From Conoideocrella luteorostrata (lineage: Eukaryota; Ascomycota; Sordariomycetes; Hypocreales; Clavicipitaceae), in assembly GCA_032433595.1 (NCBI GenBank), contig JASWJB010000039.1, positions 145,551 to 209,550 on the forward strand: 64,000 nt of DNA, given 5' to 3'. How positions within the stretch are numbered: position 1 is the stretch's first letter; every line of letters starts with the position of its first letter. The notes under the pieces are model-generated. The model was given only the letters and a program-made list of their open reading frames with translations. It made no database searches and was not told the origin of the DNA. The position numbers and the translations under genes were made by a program. Positions 11,438-24,122 of the stretch are shown here, piece by piece.

Positions 11438-11982
11438 TTGGTCGTTGTATGTGGTCCGTACGATGGAGGTAGATGGGGAGGATAGATAGGGTTGGATGAC
11501 GGCTGTGAATAGTGGGAGCGTGGGGCGGAAGGGGGGAGGAGGGGGGACTTATGTACATGATGCACTGCGTTACAGCTGTGGTGGGGCGCGGTCGGGGACC
11601 TTGCATCGAAGCCGGGCTGGCTGACTGGGCTGCAAACTTAAAACAGTTGGATGTTGGGATTGATACTGGACAAATACTGGTGCTGCGGTAAGACGTCCTT
11701 GCAGAATCAGGAGTCAGTTTACAGAGGGAGCCATGCAAGGTCAGAGTGTGTACGAAAAGAAATAGTTCTATTTTTTTGGCCATGTGGGAAAGGAAACGAA
11801 GGAGGAAAAACAGTTAAAATGACCGCCGTGACGCCATGGAAAAATGCCCAAACGAGAGCCAACTTCAACATTGGCTAGCTGACAACCGACCGACCGACCG
11901 ACCGACCAACTGAATACTCTGTACAATTTGCACAAACTATGCTTCCCTCTTCGACAGGCTCTTCCAAAAACATGCGCGCAAA

Positions 11983-13042
11983 CTACCACGACAAGTCGTT
12001 CGTCAGAGTCAGCTTCTGCCGCTGCTCCTCCGGCTTGCGCTTCTTGTTGTTCATCTTGACGGCCTGACCTCGCTTACGCTTGCTGCCAATCTTCTTTTCT
12101 GCCTCGCTGTCGTCGTCATCATCATCATCATCTTCTTCTTCCTCGTCCTCATCCTCAGTCTCCAGCCAGTCCTCCAAGTCATCAAGCTCTGCTTCGCTCT
12201 CGTCAATGTCAGACACATACTGCACCTCCTTGTCGCCGTCCTCTGCCTCGCTGTCTATTTCATCCTCCTCCTCGTCCGACATGACGCCCTCGTCCCTGTC
12301 CTCATCACGCTCACCCCTGCCCTCCCTCTCCATCGCGTTCAGTACCTTCTTCCAGATATCTTCGCTGACATTCAGCGGCTGGTCGCCATAGGCTCCTTGT
12401 CGCAGGCGCTCTACCAGCTCGCGCTCAATCGTCCTCTCCAGCTTAGCAGCAGCCTCGGCCTTGCGCTCTCTCGCCTGCTCGCGGTGCTTGATCTTGGGCG
12501 CCATCTTGGGCACCAGCTTCTCACCCAGACGTTCCTCCTCGGCCGCGATTCTCCTCATGCGGATTTGCACCTGGGTCAGCCGCGTCAGACGTTGCTTGCA
12601 CTTGTGAGTGAGGAATTTGGGCCAGTAGATGAGCCGCTCGTCAATCTGCTCGAGCGCCTTGGTGTAGTTGTTGGACAGCTTGATCTTCTCCCACATCTTG
12701 GAGGGCAGGTGGGCTCGCTCGACAGTCTTCATGTACAGATAGAGCGTTTGCTTGGTCGGGTGCTGCCGCACCGTGGCATACCGCGAGTTGGCGAGCGGAC
12801 ATGATTGTCGGTTGCAGAGACCCGTGACGTTGTATTCATTGCGGCAGAAGTTTTGGTTTTTTTCAGTTCTGCAAGAAGGAAGAGTAAGTTAGCATAGAGT
12901 ATTCCGCACAGGCATGCTGGCTGGCTGGGCGACCTAATTCTGACAACCCACCGCCCAAGAAGAACAAAAAAGAGACTTACTTTAATTTGAACGAGCAAAA
13001 CTGCTGGTTGATGATTTGCCAAATAATCTCGTCTGACGCCAT
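11983..13042 (-). CDS. mak16: Ribosome-biogenesis protein Mak16
   Basis: Two exons, 12981-13042 and 11983-12868, with a 112-nt intron; 315 residues. Exon 1 encodes [20 protein letters not shown] and exon 2 continues with [19 protein letters not shown] and [17 protein letters not shown], the Cys-rich opening that is nearly invariant in Mak16 and binds a [4Fe-4S] cluster or metal in the 60S pre-ribosome. Next comes the [21 protein letters not shown] core, a basic helical part, then a long Asp/Glu tract and a basic KRKR nuclear signal near the C-terminus. Mak16 works with Rpf1, Nsa1 and Rrp1 in early 60S assembly in the nucleolus. The start is fixed by conservation; an ATG in exon 2 would remove the Cys motif. 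Confidence 0.95.
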
Positions 13043-13699
13043 TTTGTACAATCGCTTAGGCCTACGACCCTTTCCCTATACCCAATGCAATATCAGCTTT
13101 CCTTTGTTGAGGAAATAAAACGCAAGTCGACAACGACCAAGTGGTATATAATGGGAAGAGAAAAAAAGTCCAGTGGGGCGGAACCAGGAAAAGGCTGGAG
13201 ATTATTTTGTTCGGCCGCCAGAAAGTTCGCTTCCAGTTTTTTTTTGCCAGTCCATGATAGGCGGGAAGCGCTTGGGCCAAATCCACTACTCTGGCGGGCC
13301 GTTACACACCGCCTTCCCGCTTGGCTGCTGGGCTTTTCCTGGTCCTCCGTCCCGGGCTGCGGAATAATTCGTCTCCGTACTTCCTAGCAGTAGCTGGTAC
13401 ACCGTAGAGGTGCTGCCTTGCCTTTGGCTTGCAACTGGCCCGTTAGTTCGGCCTGCTTGGCTACGTCGAGGGCTGACGACTCCAAGCTAACCAGCAAGCA
13501 GCCCGCGCAGCCCTACATCATCTATCCAACCTCAACCTCATCCACCACCACCACCACCACCACCACCAACAGCTAGCTATCCCCGTCGCGACACATTGCC
13601 ACGAGCAAACACCACAACCCACCAGCCCACCTCTCCTAGCGAATCCTCCCACCTTCCACCCCCCCTCGCGGGGCCGAACGCCCAACCACAATCATCACC
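13043..13699. other. Divergent promoter region mak16 / vps55
   Basis: The two genes are transcribed away from each other, so this 657-bp stretch serves both. A CCA trinucleotide run (13542-13568) and a C/A-rich leader precede the vps55 ATG. Confidence 0.6.
13542..13568. repeat. (CCA)9 microsatellite in vps55 leader
   Basis: Nine CCA units about 130 bp upstream of the vps55 start codon. Confidence 0.9.
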
Positions 13700-14191
13700 A
13701 TGCCGGCCGCCGGCCTCAAGACCATCATCGCCCTCTCCTTCGTCCTCGCCGTGGGCTTCCTGCTCGTCATCCTCTCTTGCGCCCTCTTCTCCTCGTACTT
13801 TCCGCTCCTCGTCGTAGCGACGTACGTGATCGCCCCGCTCCCCAACTGGATCTGCAGCCGGTGTTCCAACCCCGATGACTTTGTCGAGAGCTCCGGCTCG
13901 TCTGTGCTAGACCTGGGCCGCTTCCTGACGGGATTCCTGGTTGTCATGGGCATGGGTGCGTTTCTCCCCTCCCCATTCCCCTGCTCACCTATCACGCATG
14001 CGATGATATCGCAAGGCGCCGTGGGTTGTTCCGGGCTGTAGCTAACGTGCCAGGTAGCTCTTCCTGTTGTCCTCGCGCACTCGGACCTCATTCGCGTAGA
14101 GGCGATGGTCATGTCAATACTAGGCGGTTTGTTGATCTACGGAACCATCATCAGCTTCAGCATGTTCTTTCACGAGGAGCAAGATTTTTAA
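13700..14191 (+). CDS. vps55: Vacuolar protein sorting protein Vps55
   Basis: Two exons, 13700-13955 and 14058-14191, with a 102-nt intron (GTGCGT donor, GCTAAC branch, GTAG acceptor); 129 residues, the usual size. Four hydrophobic segments alternate with short loops; the conserved PLPNWIC motif follows the second segment, and the last segment ends before a short HEEQDF tail. Vps55 (OB-RGRP/LEPROT family) forms a complex with Vps68 in late endosomes and promotes transport to the vacuole. Using the alternative CAG acceptor at 14053 would break the frame, so the GTAG acceptor is preferred. Confidence 0.93.
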
Positions 14192-14838
14192 ACGGGGGCC
14201 GGGAAGGGGCTGCTTAAATTAAAGGAAGCTGCATGGGATACCTTTGGTGTAATGGGCTAGGAAAGGATGACACGAGAGTGAAGGAAGCGGACCGTTCTTC
14301 TGAACTGGCAACGAGTTGTATTTCTAGGTCGGGTTCACGTCTGTCGGCATAGCTCAGCAATTTTCAAGTGTCGTGGTTTGCAAGTTTGCGCTATAGATGG
14401 GACTCAATATTTCGACGTCTTCGCTTTCTTATGCAGGGTCAAGTGGTGGCCATTGATTCCCATGATTGGTTCTACGTTAAAATAAATGAGCTAAAGATAC
14501 GTGCTGAGTCAATCCCATGGGAATAGTGCAGATGAGTTATCAGACTGAAAAAAAAAAAAAAAAAAGAGTTGAGTATTAAGTAGTGACGATCTGTTTAGTA
14601 CCCACTCCTGATTAACCAGAATGTCTCCCATGTTTCTATGTTTCCAAATTTCCAATTTCCAATTACCTCATCCGTGTCATTTTGTTGTCGTTACGCATCC
14701 TCTCTATAGTACACATGTTGAATGCTGCCGGTTGCTAAGAGCCCGGAAATAAAATTAAAAAAAAACTCCCTCTAACAATGCAGCGGTGCTGAATCTGAAT
14801 GATTTAACCCCCACTTCCTCCCTAAATCTAACCTTGAC
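14192..14838. other. Convergent intergenic region vps55 / ADC synthase
   Basis: Both flanking genes end here. An 18-bp A tract lies at about 14548-14565 and another A-rich run near 14750. No gene seen. Confidence 0.5.
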
Positions 14839-17541
14839 CTATGCGGTATCTGAGAACGTCCCCAGCGGTCCATACAGCTTGACGAACATCTCCTCTCGCT
14901 CCCCCTCTGGTGTGCTCAGGGTTGTCACTGCACCACCGGCGCCAATGCGCCATACCTCGCGAGGTTCCGTCTCATTTCCCTGCGCTGGAGCTTTCTCATC
15001 GTCCCAGCGGAACATGGTGCGGATGGTTACGCTCCAGTCGCCCCTGCCCTGCACATCAAGATACCCAATGACGCCGGAGTAGACGCTACGCTCGCCTGGC
15101 TCAATGGTCCGGAGAATCTCGCAGCTGCGCTTCTTTGGCGCGCCAGTCATGCTGCCCGGAGGCAGGCAGGACGCCAAAACATCCATGCCCGTGAAGGGGA
15201 AACCCCCCCGGTCCGGATCGGTGCCCGCGTCGAGCTTGCCCGCTGGTAGCTGGCCGTTGACGGCTGTGACCATTTGGAACACCGTGGCGTACTCCTCGAC
15301 CCGGAGCAAATCCGGCACAGTGACGCTCTGGGCGCCACACACGCCGTATAGATCGTGACGCACAAGATCTACAATCATGAGGTTTTCTGCTTCTTCCTTG
15401 GGGACGTGCAGAATCTGCTCGGCCTGTGCCAGCGTTGACACCGCGGCAGACTTGCGGACCGTTCCCTTCATGGGGCGCATGGAGCAGAGACCCTTGGGGT
15501 CGTGCATCAGGAACCGCTCTGGAGAGCAACTGATGAGGGTTGCGCCCCCGAGGCGAGTAAAGGAGCCAAAAGGTGCGGGTTGTCGTGCCCGCAGTGTTCG
15601 GTAGATTTGCCATGGCGTGCCGTGACGGGATGCTTCATCAAGGCCTGAGACTGCCTTGGACGGCTGTTCCAGTGGCGTTTCCGCAGAGATGCCAGTTCTG
15701 GTATGATGCGGTTGGTCATTGCCCGGTGGACGGCTCATGGTCGTCTGTGCGGTGAGGCATAGTTCATATGATTCGCCCTCCCTGATATATTCCTGACATT
15801 TGCTTACGTCTGCCTCGTAGCCATGAGAGTCTGGTACAAACATTCGTAGTCGTCCTTTGCTTTGCCGCACATCATCCAAGAGGGCCTCGTTTGACCGGCG
15901 AGGCTTGGAGTCAAGGTTTCGGCCACAGCCGGGATGTTTCCAGGCATGGGAAGTCTGGATAGCGTTCACGACGCCGTCTATCCACGAGTCGTCGAGGTCT
16001 CTTGTGGTGAGGCTTTGGATGTAGGCCGTGCCTGCTTGGTGATCGAGCACTATGCTCTTGGACACCCAGGCCATACACAAGTCAGGCCGATGATGCCCTC
16101 TGGCCTTGGAAACAGACCCGGGACTCAAAGTGCTGAGGCCCATTTCATATGTGACAAAGCCCATGAACCCGCCCTTAAAGGTCGGCGTGTGGTAGCCGTC
16201 ATCCGACACTTTTCGCCACCTCCAGTACTCTGATATGACATGCCAGGGTCTCCAGGGATCAACAACCGTCCCGAGACGAATCTGTTGGGATTCCTCTTCT
16301 CGTCCGGCAACAGAAGGCTGCCGAAGCACCAGATAGTCATCGCCGACATGGTACTCCAGACGCAGCGCCTCCTCCACACCAAGTGCAATTATTGAGTTTC
16401 TGGCCAGAGGATCGCCGTTGACGGTGCTTGACGAGTCCAGAATGATAGTATCCTTGTTCCCAAGACAAAGGACCTCGGCGATATCGGCTGTGTCCACGCC
16501 GCCGGGCAGTTTAACCTGCCGACACGAGTATCCCGGCCTGACACCCCGTTGCGCAAGCCCGGACTGAAGATCCTGCCACCACAAGCAGGAGGACAAATCT
16601 CGACCAGACTCGGCGCCAGGCAAGCTGTGGTTGGAGGGATTCAAGCTATCGACATGCTTGGCACTTTCCGTCCTCCTAACCTCTCGCCTAGCCGCGTCGT
16701 TCCACTTGAGAGCTTGGTGAAACCAATTTCTAATAACGCCTTGAGCGGCAGTCTCGGTGCAAACAGACTCCGGGTGATACTGGACGCCCCAAAAAGGCCG
16801 AGCCACATGCCGCACAGCCATCAATATGCGCTCTGGATCGCAGTTGATATCGTCCTTGTCCTTCTCCAGCATCCACGCCAGGGGCAGCAGCTCGGGGGCC
16901 CGGGCAGGCGGCAGCCATCTGGCATCACGCCAATCCTGCTCCGGGATCTCATCCTGGCCGACATCCGCGCAGAGGCTGTGATACAGGGTCGCCTTGAACG
17001 GCGAGACCCCGTCGAAGATATCAGCCGGCGGATCCCGCACGTGGTCGATCTCTCTGACCATGCCATGCAAGCCTCTTCGCAGGCGGCGGATCTCGCCTCC
17101 AAAATGTTCCACCAAGCTCTGAAAGCCGAGACATATACCGAGGACAGGAACGCACTGCTCCCGGGAGAGCTCCCACAGAAGCTTGAAGGCACCTACGTCG
17201 GCATCATGGAGCGGTGAGCCAGGGCCCGGCCCGCAGACAACGGCGTCAAAGTCCGAAAGTCGATCAAGAAACTGCTCCTTGGTCCAATCGGGCGCAGGAT
17301 CGGAATCAATTGTCTTTAGGTCCATGTGCAGGACATGCACCGTGATGTGGCTACCGAGTGCATCCTTGAGTAGGGACACAATGTTGTTGGTGAAGGAATC
17401 ATAGGCATCGAGGAACAAGATGCGGCGCTCAGTGTTGGTGTTGGTGTTGTTGTTTGTGTTGTTGTTGGCCATGCCAGGGTCCATGTGGTGCTTCAGCTGT
17501 GACTGATCCTCGACCCCCAGCATGCTCGAGATGATGCCCAT
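14839..17541 (-). CDS. ABZ1: Bifunctional aminodeoxychorismate synthase (PabA-PabB fusion)
   Basis: Single-exon gene of 900 residues. An N-terminal class-I glutamine amidotransferase carries CGPGPGSP, the nucleophile GICLGFQ (Cys 137) and YHPES. The C-terminal chorismate-binding half carries RPMKGTVRK, PPGSMTGAPK and YSGVIGYLD. The Lys in RPMKGT is the residue that distinguishes 4-amino-4-deoxychorismate synthase from anthranilate synthase (Ala there), which supports the folate/p-aminobenzoate assignment. The enzyme makes aminodeoxychorismate from chorismate and glutamine, in the cytosol. Residues 26-37 are an Asn/Thr run from a GTT/GGT microsatellite. It converges with vps55. A start at a later Met is possible because the first ~37 residues are not conserved. 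Confidence 0.93.
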   Translation of the reverse strand: MGIISSMLGVEDQSQLKHHMDPGMANNNTNNNTNTNTERRILFLDAYDSFTNNIVSLLKDALGSHITVHVLHMDLKTIDSDPAPDWTKEQFLDRLSDFDAVVCGPGPGSPLHDADVGAFKLLWELSREQCVPVLGICLGFQSLVEHFGGEIRRLRRGLHGMVREIDHVRDPPADIFDGVSPFKATLYHSLCADVGQDEIPEQDWRDARWLPPARAPELLPLAWMLEKDKDDINCDPERILMAVRHVARPFWGVQYHPESVCTETAAQGVIRNWFHQALKWNDAARREVRRTESAKHVDSLNPSNHSLPGAESGRDLSSCLWWQDLQSGLAQRGVRPGYSCRQVKLPGGVDTADIAEVLCLGNKDTIILDSSSTVNGDPLARNSIIALGVEEALRLEYHVGDDYLVLRQPSVAGREEESQQIRLGTVVDPWRPWHVISEYWRWRKVSDDGYHTPTFKGGFMGFVTYEMGLSTLSPGSVSKARGHHRPDLCMAWVSKSIVLDHQAGTAYIQSLTTRDLDDSWIDGVVNAIQTSHAWKHPGCGRNLDSKPRRSNEALLDDVRQSKGRLRMFVPDSHGYEADVSKCQEYIREGESYELCLTAQTTMSRPPGNDQPHHTRTGISAETPLEQPSKAVSGLDEASRHGTPWQIYRTLRARQPAPFGSFTRLGGATLISCSPERFLMHDPKGLCSMRPMKGTVRKSAAVSTLAQAEQILHVPKEEAENLMIVDLVRHDLYGVCGAQSVTVPDLLRVEEYATVFQMVTAVNGQLPAGKLDAGTDPDRGGFPFTGMDVLASCLPPGSMTGAPKKRSCEILRTIEPGERSVYSGVIGYLDVQGRGDWSVTIRTMFRWDDEKAPAQGNETEPREVWRIGAGGAVTTLSTPEGEREEMFVKLYGPLGTFSDTA

Positions 17542-18789
17542 AGTGGCTGTCTCTTCTCTTCCCTCTTGCTCAGCGGTTTTTTTTTTTTTTTCAATCTAGA
17601 AGAGGCAGCGCGACGTGATGATGTCCGGTCGCTTCTGTCTTCCTCCCGCGGCTGCCAATTGAATGGCGGCCGATGCAGGCGGGCACTGAGACAAAACCCC
17701 CCAGGAGAACGAGAAAAAAGTCGGATCGAACGTCGAATATTTTTGTAAGACTCGGCTCAGCTGTCTGTCTGCCAGGGTACGGAGTAACTACTTAGTTACT
17801 GGTTAGCTGGAGTACCACAGCCAGGCCCGTCTCCACTTCCAACCCAGGTCCTGTCTTCTGAGTTGTCAGTTCATGGCAGTTCACGGCAGTTCATGGATTC
17901 CAACGATGAAATGGGCAGTCCTCAGCCCGGACGGCGAGCTCCAAGAGGAGAAGGGTGGGAAAGCAGACGATTGACCGCAATTTACAATCGCCAACCGCCT
18001 AGGCGAATGATAAGGCGCTGTGCGATATACGGAGTCGTTAGTGCAACATTGTACGCCGCGAAAACCCGCATGGACGCTCCGGAAGACGGGAGGCGGAAGA
18101 CGGAGCAGCGCGCAGGTGCAGATTGTGGGTGGCGACTAGGTGCATTGCAGTTAGTAGTCGCCGTGGCTGAAATTGTAGATGCTGAGAGAAGCTGAGCCAT
18201 GCGTCGTCCTATATCCGCAGTGCATTCTGCAGCATCCCGGACGGGGCCAAGTCCTTATTCGTAGCTCCTCCGTCGTTACGCCATGTTCATCCATTATTCA
18301 ACACCCACCGCTACTCCGGACTCCTGCAGATCACCACAGCTACCTATGCACTATCGTCATCCGATGAAACCAACATCTATCTGCATATTTAAAAAGAAAA
18401 GAAAGGAAAAGAAAACCCCGCAATTGTACCGCCTCAATACCTGCCTCTAGTCAGGGACGAAACAAAATTGGCTGACTCATTTGCGTGGATGTGACAATTA
18501 TGTGCTTAGCTACTCCGTAGGTCTTGCGCCGATTGCCATGGTGTCCTACTATGCAGTTCACGTGCGGTGTGTCTGGGCAACGAACAGCATTGCCAAAGTG
18601 CATAGTATCCAATGCATCTCCTGCATCAATCTTTCTACATTGTATTAAAATACGCGCCGACAATATATACCAGACCCTGCGTCTTATCTATGCAGAGATG
18701 ATATCCATACTAACTACGGAGTACTCCATGTGACTTCTGCCCTTATGCTAACAGTGTGACCATCACTTCATAGCAGCCACCATGATCAC
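17542..18789. other. Intergenic region, ADC synthase promoter / trs120 3' side
   Basis: It contains a poly-T run near 17578-17590 close to the ADC synthase start, and the first copies of the TACGGAGTA motif in the window (17778 and 18715). No gene seen. Confidence 0.5.
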
Positions 18790-21700
18790 TCACACCCTAT
18801 CTCGCACTGTCAAAATACACGGCTGCCGGCTATGCCACATCCTCCTCTCCTTCACCCCAAGCGCAGCATCCATGAGCTTCTTGGAATCCGAGCGTGGGCG
18901 GCTGGAAAGTCTTCCTTCGGTGGCCGCATCATCATATACTTGAACTTCCTCGATCGAGGCCGCCAGTTCAAATTCGCCCCTGCAAAGTGCTGTTACCCCA
19001 ACCACGAAGTCGGTGCTCTCATGACCCTTCAGTTCCGGCAGCAATTGCTGCAAAGCGCCGTTCCACGCAAATTTTCTCGTGTAATCGAGGGCCACATTTA
19101 GAGGACGATGGCACAGCGCGGGCATCAGTCTGATGAGCGGTGATATGGGTTTCGCTGTCCTGTTTGTGATATGAACCCTCATTTGCATGAATTCGTCCAC
19201 GAATGCCACATTGTCTGGAGCTTCATCTACAGTAACCGTGATGTCTACCTCATCCACCTTGATAGCCTCAGTCATTCGAGATGTTAGACGAATGTTGCGT
19301 AGTTCCACTTGACCGCTGCGTTTTGGGATTGACGTCGTGTGCCACGTGGCGTTGAGGTTTTCAAGCAATTTCTCGCGATACCAGAATGCTTCACGGTTGG
19401 CGCGCTCCATGTCTGGAGATATCTTACTGCTGCTGACGACAAATTGTCTGTTTCGAGCTGGGTTGAGACTTGGCACTGCCTCGTGCGGGTCGTCGATGCG
19501 GATTCTCTTTACAGGAATGGTAACCCTGCTCGTTTTCCCTGGCAAAATGCTGTCTTCAGCGGCCATGCCTCCCTCGCCCTCCAAGTGGATGGACATCTGG
19601 CTCGGCCAAGCATTTCGGAGATCAACAGTCAGAAGAGAATACTCATCTGCCGATTCTGCCATTGCAATACCCCCAAGTCTTGCCCGCATTGGACTTGGGA
19701 TTGGGCCATGCAACGGTACCGCATCAATGCGCACGAGTTCGACGCTGGCATTCACCGTGACTGTCAAATCTAACAAAACTTGACGTGTGTAGAACTGCTC
19801 CGTAACTTCATCCCGAGGTACCCCCAAATATGTGTAATCAGCCTGGATCGTGGCATGCGTCAATCCTGGCTTGCCCAGAATCTCAAACTCAAATGTGGAC
19901 TCTCCACCAGGCGGAATATATCGACTTTGATCGTTTCGCGGTAGTCTCAGGGCTTGCTTCTTCATAAGGATCAGCTCGTACTCGTACAGTTCAGCAGGCG
20001 TGGCATCCCGTTTCTCTAGCGCCGCTTGCAATGGACCCTGTGTGGAGTCCTTGAACGAGAAAAGCATAAAATCCACAGGTGTTGAGGACGTGTTCTGCAT
20101 TTTAACACTAAAAATCTGTCGTTCCCCTTCGAGGACCATTACCGACGACTGGGCCAGACTCGTAGATTTCACCACCACCACTGGTTGGGGCTGGACCACG
20201 CTTAGAGTCAAAACTTTGGTGCCCAGTTTGACAGGTTGCGCCACCTTGACTTCAAGCTCACTAGGAACAAAAAGACCCTTGTGCTTTATCTTGTCGGCCC
20301 GTGATGGTATCCAGTGTTTAGTGAATATGGGGAAACGACGCTCACGACAACCTCGAATCTTCACTACCGCGCCCGTGATTTTGATGGGACCAGATTCCTT
20401 GGGCGTGCCTTTTAGTCTGACCAGCTGCGTGCGATAGGGGCCAAGGATGACCGCCTCAGCGACGGCCTCAAACTTAGCACCTTCTGTATCAAGACGTATG
20501 CTCTCGATTTCAATTTCAACGTCGTACGTGTTCTGGAGGGTGGCCTTGAAGATGGCTGGCTCGTCAGCCACCAAGTTTTCCGCTGGGATTTCAGCGGGTT
20601 CGGTGAGGAAAGGATTGTATATGAATGGGTTGACATCCTGAGATGATCTTGAGGCCACAGCACCAGGTAGAACACTTTTTGCATGCGGAATGGGTGTCCG
20701 TGAGTTTGGGAGCGGCTCCAACGCTATCCCGCGTACCAGGAACTCGTCCCAGTATTCGGCATTTAGATTGGAAAGGCCGATTCGATCAGCGAGACTGGCT
20801 GTGCGAGCAATATTCGTTACCAATCGGGCTTGTTCCTCCCTGTGAATATGTGGTGTCGCATCCTCCCGCTTCGGGCCTGGAGCAATCCCCGACCCAGCCG
20901 TCCGCATGAGGTCACTGGAGAATTTGAGCACGCCGTTAAAATCAGGTAATGCCTCGGAGAAATTGATACAGGCTCGCAGAATGTTGAGTTTGATTTCGGT
21001 GAACCCTAAAAACCGAGTCGAGGACTGAGTAAGAACTCTCGCTACCGTGGCCGCGTCGGACTCGTCGATGCTGTCGGGCGCTGCTTGCTCCTTTTTCGTC
21101 TCAAACCCGACAACGCCATATGACTTGCATAACATTTCAAGGAACGCCTCAATGCCATGCTCAATATCCCCTTCTCCCAAGTCAAGCGCCACCCCTGCAG
21201 CACTTGACTTGTCACTCCCAGGCACGAGAGAGACCAGGCCAGCTGCTGGGTGAATGCCCGCTTCGGCCGCGCCACGTGTACGAGCTTCTACAAGACCAGC
21301 AATAAGCACCGAAACCAGCTCCCTAATTACCATGGCTTTTTTTCGACGATAGCCTAGCGGTCCGAGAACGTTGGCTATGCCGCTTAATATTGAAGTTCTA
21401 TCAGCAGTGGTAAGCAGCTCTGTGCTGGACGAGGGGAATGCTTTAAACAGTGTATTCACGATTTGTTGTCGGGAAGGTGTAATCAACAGTCGAGGGGAAG
21501 TAGTCAAGCCGCGTATGGGTAGTCGGCCCGTAACAATAATATCGAACGCTTGTTGGTCTAATTTGCCATTGTTGAGATGCAAAGCAGACAGAATCTTACA
21601 GAATCGAACAGTAGTTTCCGCCAGGGGCAAGGGTGGGAGATTTTCGCTGGAGATTCGAGAATATAAGCCCAAGATTCTATCAAGGAGTTCAGGCAGCAGG

Positions 21701-23160
21701 GTTTGAAGATTGCGAAAATGCGTTGGCTGGGAAGGCTCGGCAACGTCGTCGGTTTTGTTTAGGCTAGGGATGCTGGTTGGTCGCTCTTGACTCGGCAAAC
21801 AGACGGTAGGTACTTGGAACTCGAGTTTTGACCAGCCAAGTAAAAGAAGATTGATGAGAATCAACTCAAGAGCTTTGCCATGCCAAATGTGGTCGTTTAA
21901 TGATCGAGCAGCTGTAGCACCCTCAGATAGCTCTTTCAGAGAGTCACTCCATCGTCCAGCTTGCAAATACATGGATCCAATAAGCACGGACGTGCGTCCC
22001 TTACCACGAAGCCGCCAGCGATCATTAGCACCCCCGGGTCCGAATCCCTGTACTGATACACGATCTCGACTGGCATCACGCATCTTCTCCATATCAGCCC
22101 TTTGTGGCTTCTGTTCCGGGCTAGATGGTCCAGTGCTGGTTTCGCTTTGTCCACCGTCAGGGCTCATTGGCGTAGCCGATAACCCACTTCGAGGAGGCGT
22201 TGAGGGCCGACCCGTTGTTGTGTTGCTGGGCGATCGTGATGCCATCGGGGGCATAGACATGCGCACCTGGGTCTTTTCGGTGGCGCCGGACAACGAATTG
22301 GATCGAGACATTTGCCGCGGAAGGGAAAACTGGGAGTTGCGCCTGGATATTGCAGCTGGGCCGCCGTCACTGCCGTCACTCCTCCCCCAGCCATTGCCAT
22401 TTATGTGCTTGCCTGCTGAATACATTCCAGGAGACTCGATCGTGGTCATAGCCTCAAAGGACTTTGCCAACGTCGTCATTTCTGCCAACAGCAATGATGA
22501 TATATCGCACATGACCGTCTTCATAGTCGTCCGCTTACAGTCTTCTATCTGCGGAACAGGTATGATGCCTTCTGGCACGGTAAAATCACTACCCTTGGGG
22601 ACGGCATAGTCAAAAACAATGACTTGATGCACCAGAGCCTTGGGGTAATTGTCCCGCAGCTCCTCAAGCTCCTGGTACAGAGCTCGTATATTCCTCTCCA
22701 CCATTGAACTAGCTGTCGCCCCGCTCGCAGAGTGCCTCTTGCTAAAACTAGCATCCTGCAATTCCTTACCATCGGCCAAAGCTATCAATGCAAGCGGTTC
22801 TCGGTATAGATCGAACGGCGACAGCGAGAGGTGCGATGGCGGAGGCACGTGTGTTATAAGCTCGTAAAGCATGGCGCCGTCGGGGTAGGCCAATGGCGAA
22901 AACATATCTGTCGAGGAGTACATAATTATTAGCATGGAAGCATTGTGGGATCAAGACCTTTCAAAATCCACGGCGCATTAGGGACAACCTATACTTCTAT
23001 TGGGACGCTTGTCAGGCGTAATGTCCTTGAGGTGGACGACATGTTCGTGCTGGAGTCTTTGGACAAATATGGTGAATCGTTCCGCCTTGATCTTGCCTAA
23101 AGGCAAAAGAAGCGCCTTGACCCTCGCTGGTGCGATGGGAAGCAACGGATCCAAGCTCAT
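18790..23160 (-). CDS. trs120: TRAPPII complex subunit Trs120
   Basis: Two exons, 22995-23160 and 18790-22907, with an 87-nt intron (GTATAG donor, GCTAAT branch); 1,427 residues. Exon 1 encodes MSLDPLLPIAPARVKALLLP and EHVVHLKDITPDKRPNR; exon 2 continues MFSPLAYPDGAMLYELITHVPP, the strongly conserved N-terminus of Trs120/TRAPPC9. A Ser/Pro-rich low-complexity insert follows near residues 215-340, then helical repeats and, in the C-terminal half, beta-rich immunoglobulin-like segments. Trs120 with Trs130 makes the TRAPPII-specific part of the Rab-GEF for Ypt31/32 at the late Golgi. The in-frame ATG at 22935 is inside the intron and is not the start. Confidence 0.93.
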
Positions 23161-24122
23161 TTCTTATTTTTGTAGTCGTAGCAACATGGTCCAAGAGCCT
23201 TGTCGAGATCAGAACATTGCTCACAGGGTTGGTGGGTAGACGGGCGTCTGATAACGGCGGTATGTCGTCGAGCTGTTTGGTTTCGAGAGTCCAAGATCGT
23301 CAGCGCATGTCTGTATGTTCAAGACAGAGGTAGATTTGAATCGCGTATTTCAGTATAGCGTCCTCATGTGGTTGGAAGTCCACGGCGGGCGTAATTCTTT
23401 GTGAATGTGCAGTTGGTTTTACGACCATGACAGCCACATGGACAAAGCTAGGTCTGGTCGCGCGCCAGCAGGGGACACTGAACCCGAGGCGGTGCGACAG
23501 TGGGGCAGGTGCTACAGCAGCGCAGCTCCACCGAGTGCATGGATCAAGTGCAAGGCATGCCAACTGTGTCCGTGGTCTGGTCGGCCTCATATTTTTACGG
23601 CCAGGGGAAGGAGCCCACGTACGAGTCACGTGGCCCCGCCGACTCGCCTAAAGCAAGCTTCAGTACAATACAGAGAGTCCCCATACGTTCTTGCCTAGCT
23701 ACGTGATACAACCTAACATCTGTATTAGCATACAAGTGCTTGATTAAATTCACTTCATCGGTATAAGCATACTTATCAGCCATTTCTTCATCTTCTATGT
23801 GTGGTTCCACGTTGGTCTTATGCTCCCAGCTGCACTGATGACAGCCTGGTTAGCGAAAGGCAGTTGAAATGAGAGGTTCATAGAATCTTGACCTAAGTCG
23901 ACATGATGCCTTTAAAATTAATGAAGTTTTGGTTCTTAAGAGAATGAACTAGATCTCTAGATCTTTGGTGCAAACGTCCCGGGACCTTACTGTGTGCATT
24001 CGAGCAATGGTAGCAGGTGACAATGGCTGACGGGGCATCCAGGCAGTGGTGACAGTTGACAACGGCTGACCGTGCAGAGGGAGGAGGCTCGCACCAGTTA
24101 CTGACTGGTCAGGCAGATAAAA
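23161..24122. other. Intergenic region upstream of trs120
   Basis: It holds the trs120 promoter. Several frames of 60-110 codons overlap one another on both strands near 23300-23700 without domain-like sequence. A (GCA..TGACGG) direct similarity near 24010-24070 is short and imperfect. No gene called. Confidence 0.5.

Larger units (their letters stand above)
11071..11982. other. Intergenic region mso1 / mak16 with simple repeats
   Basis: It is the promoter side of mso1 and the 3' side of mak16. Besides the arrays listed separately there is a CCGA tetranucleotide run at about 11886-11907. No gene recognised. Confidence 0.5.

Noticed and set aside
15101..17217. Long frames antisense or out of frame to the ADC synthase gene (up to 222 codons)
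   Set aside because: Shadows of a strongly identified gene with high third-position GC.
22908..22935. trs120 start at ATG 22935
   Set aside because: It lies in the intron; the conserved N-terminus is encoded upstream at 22995-23160.
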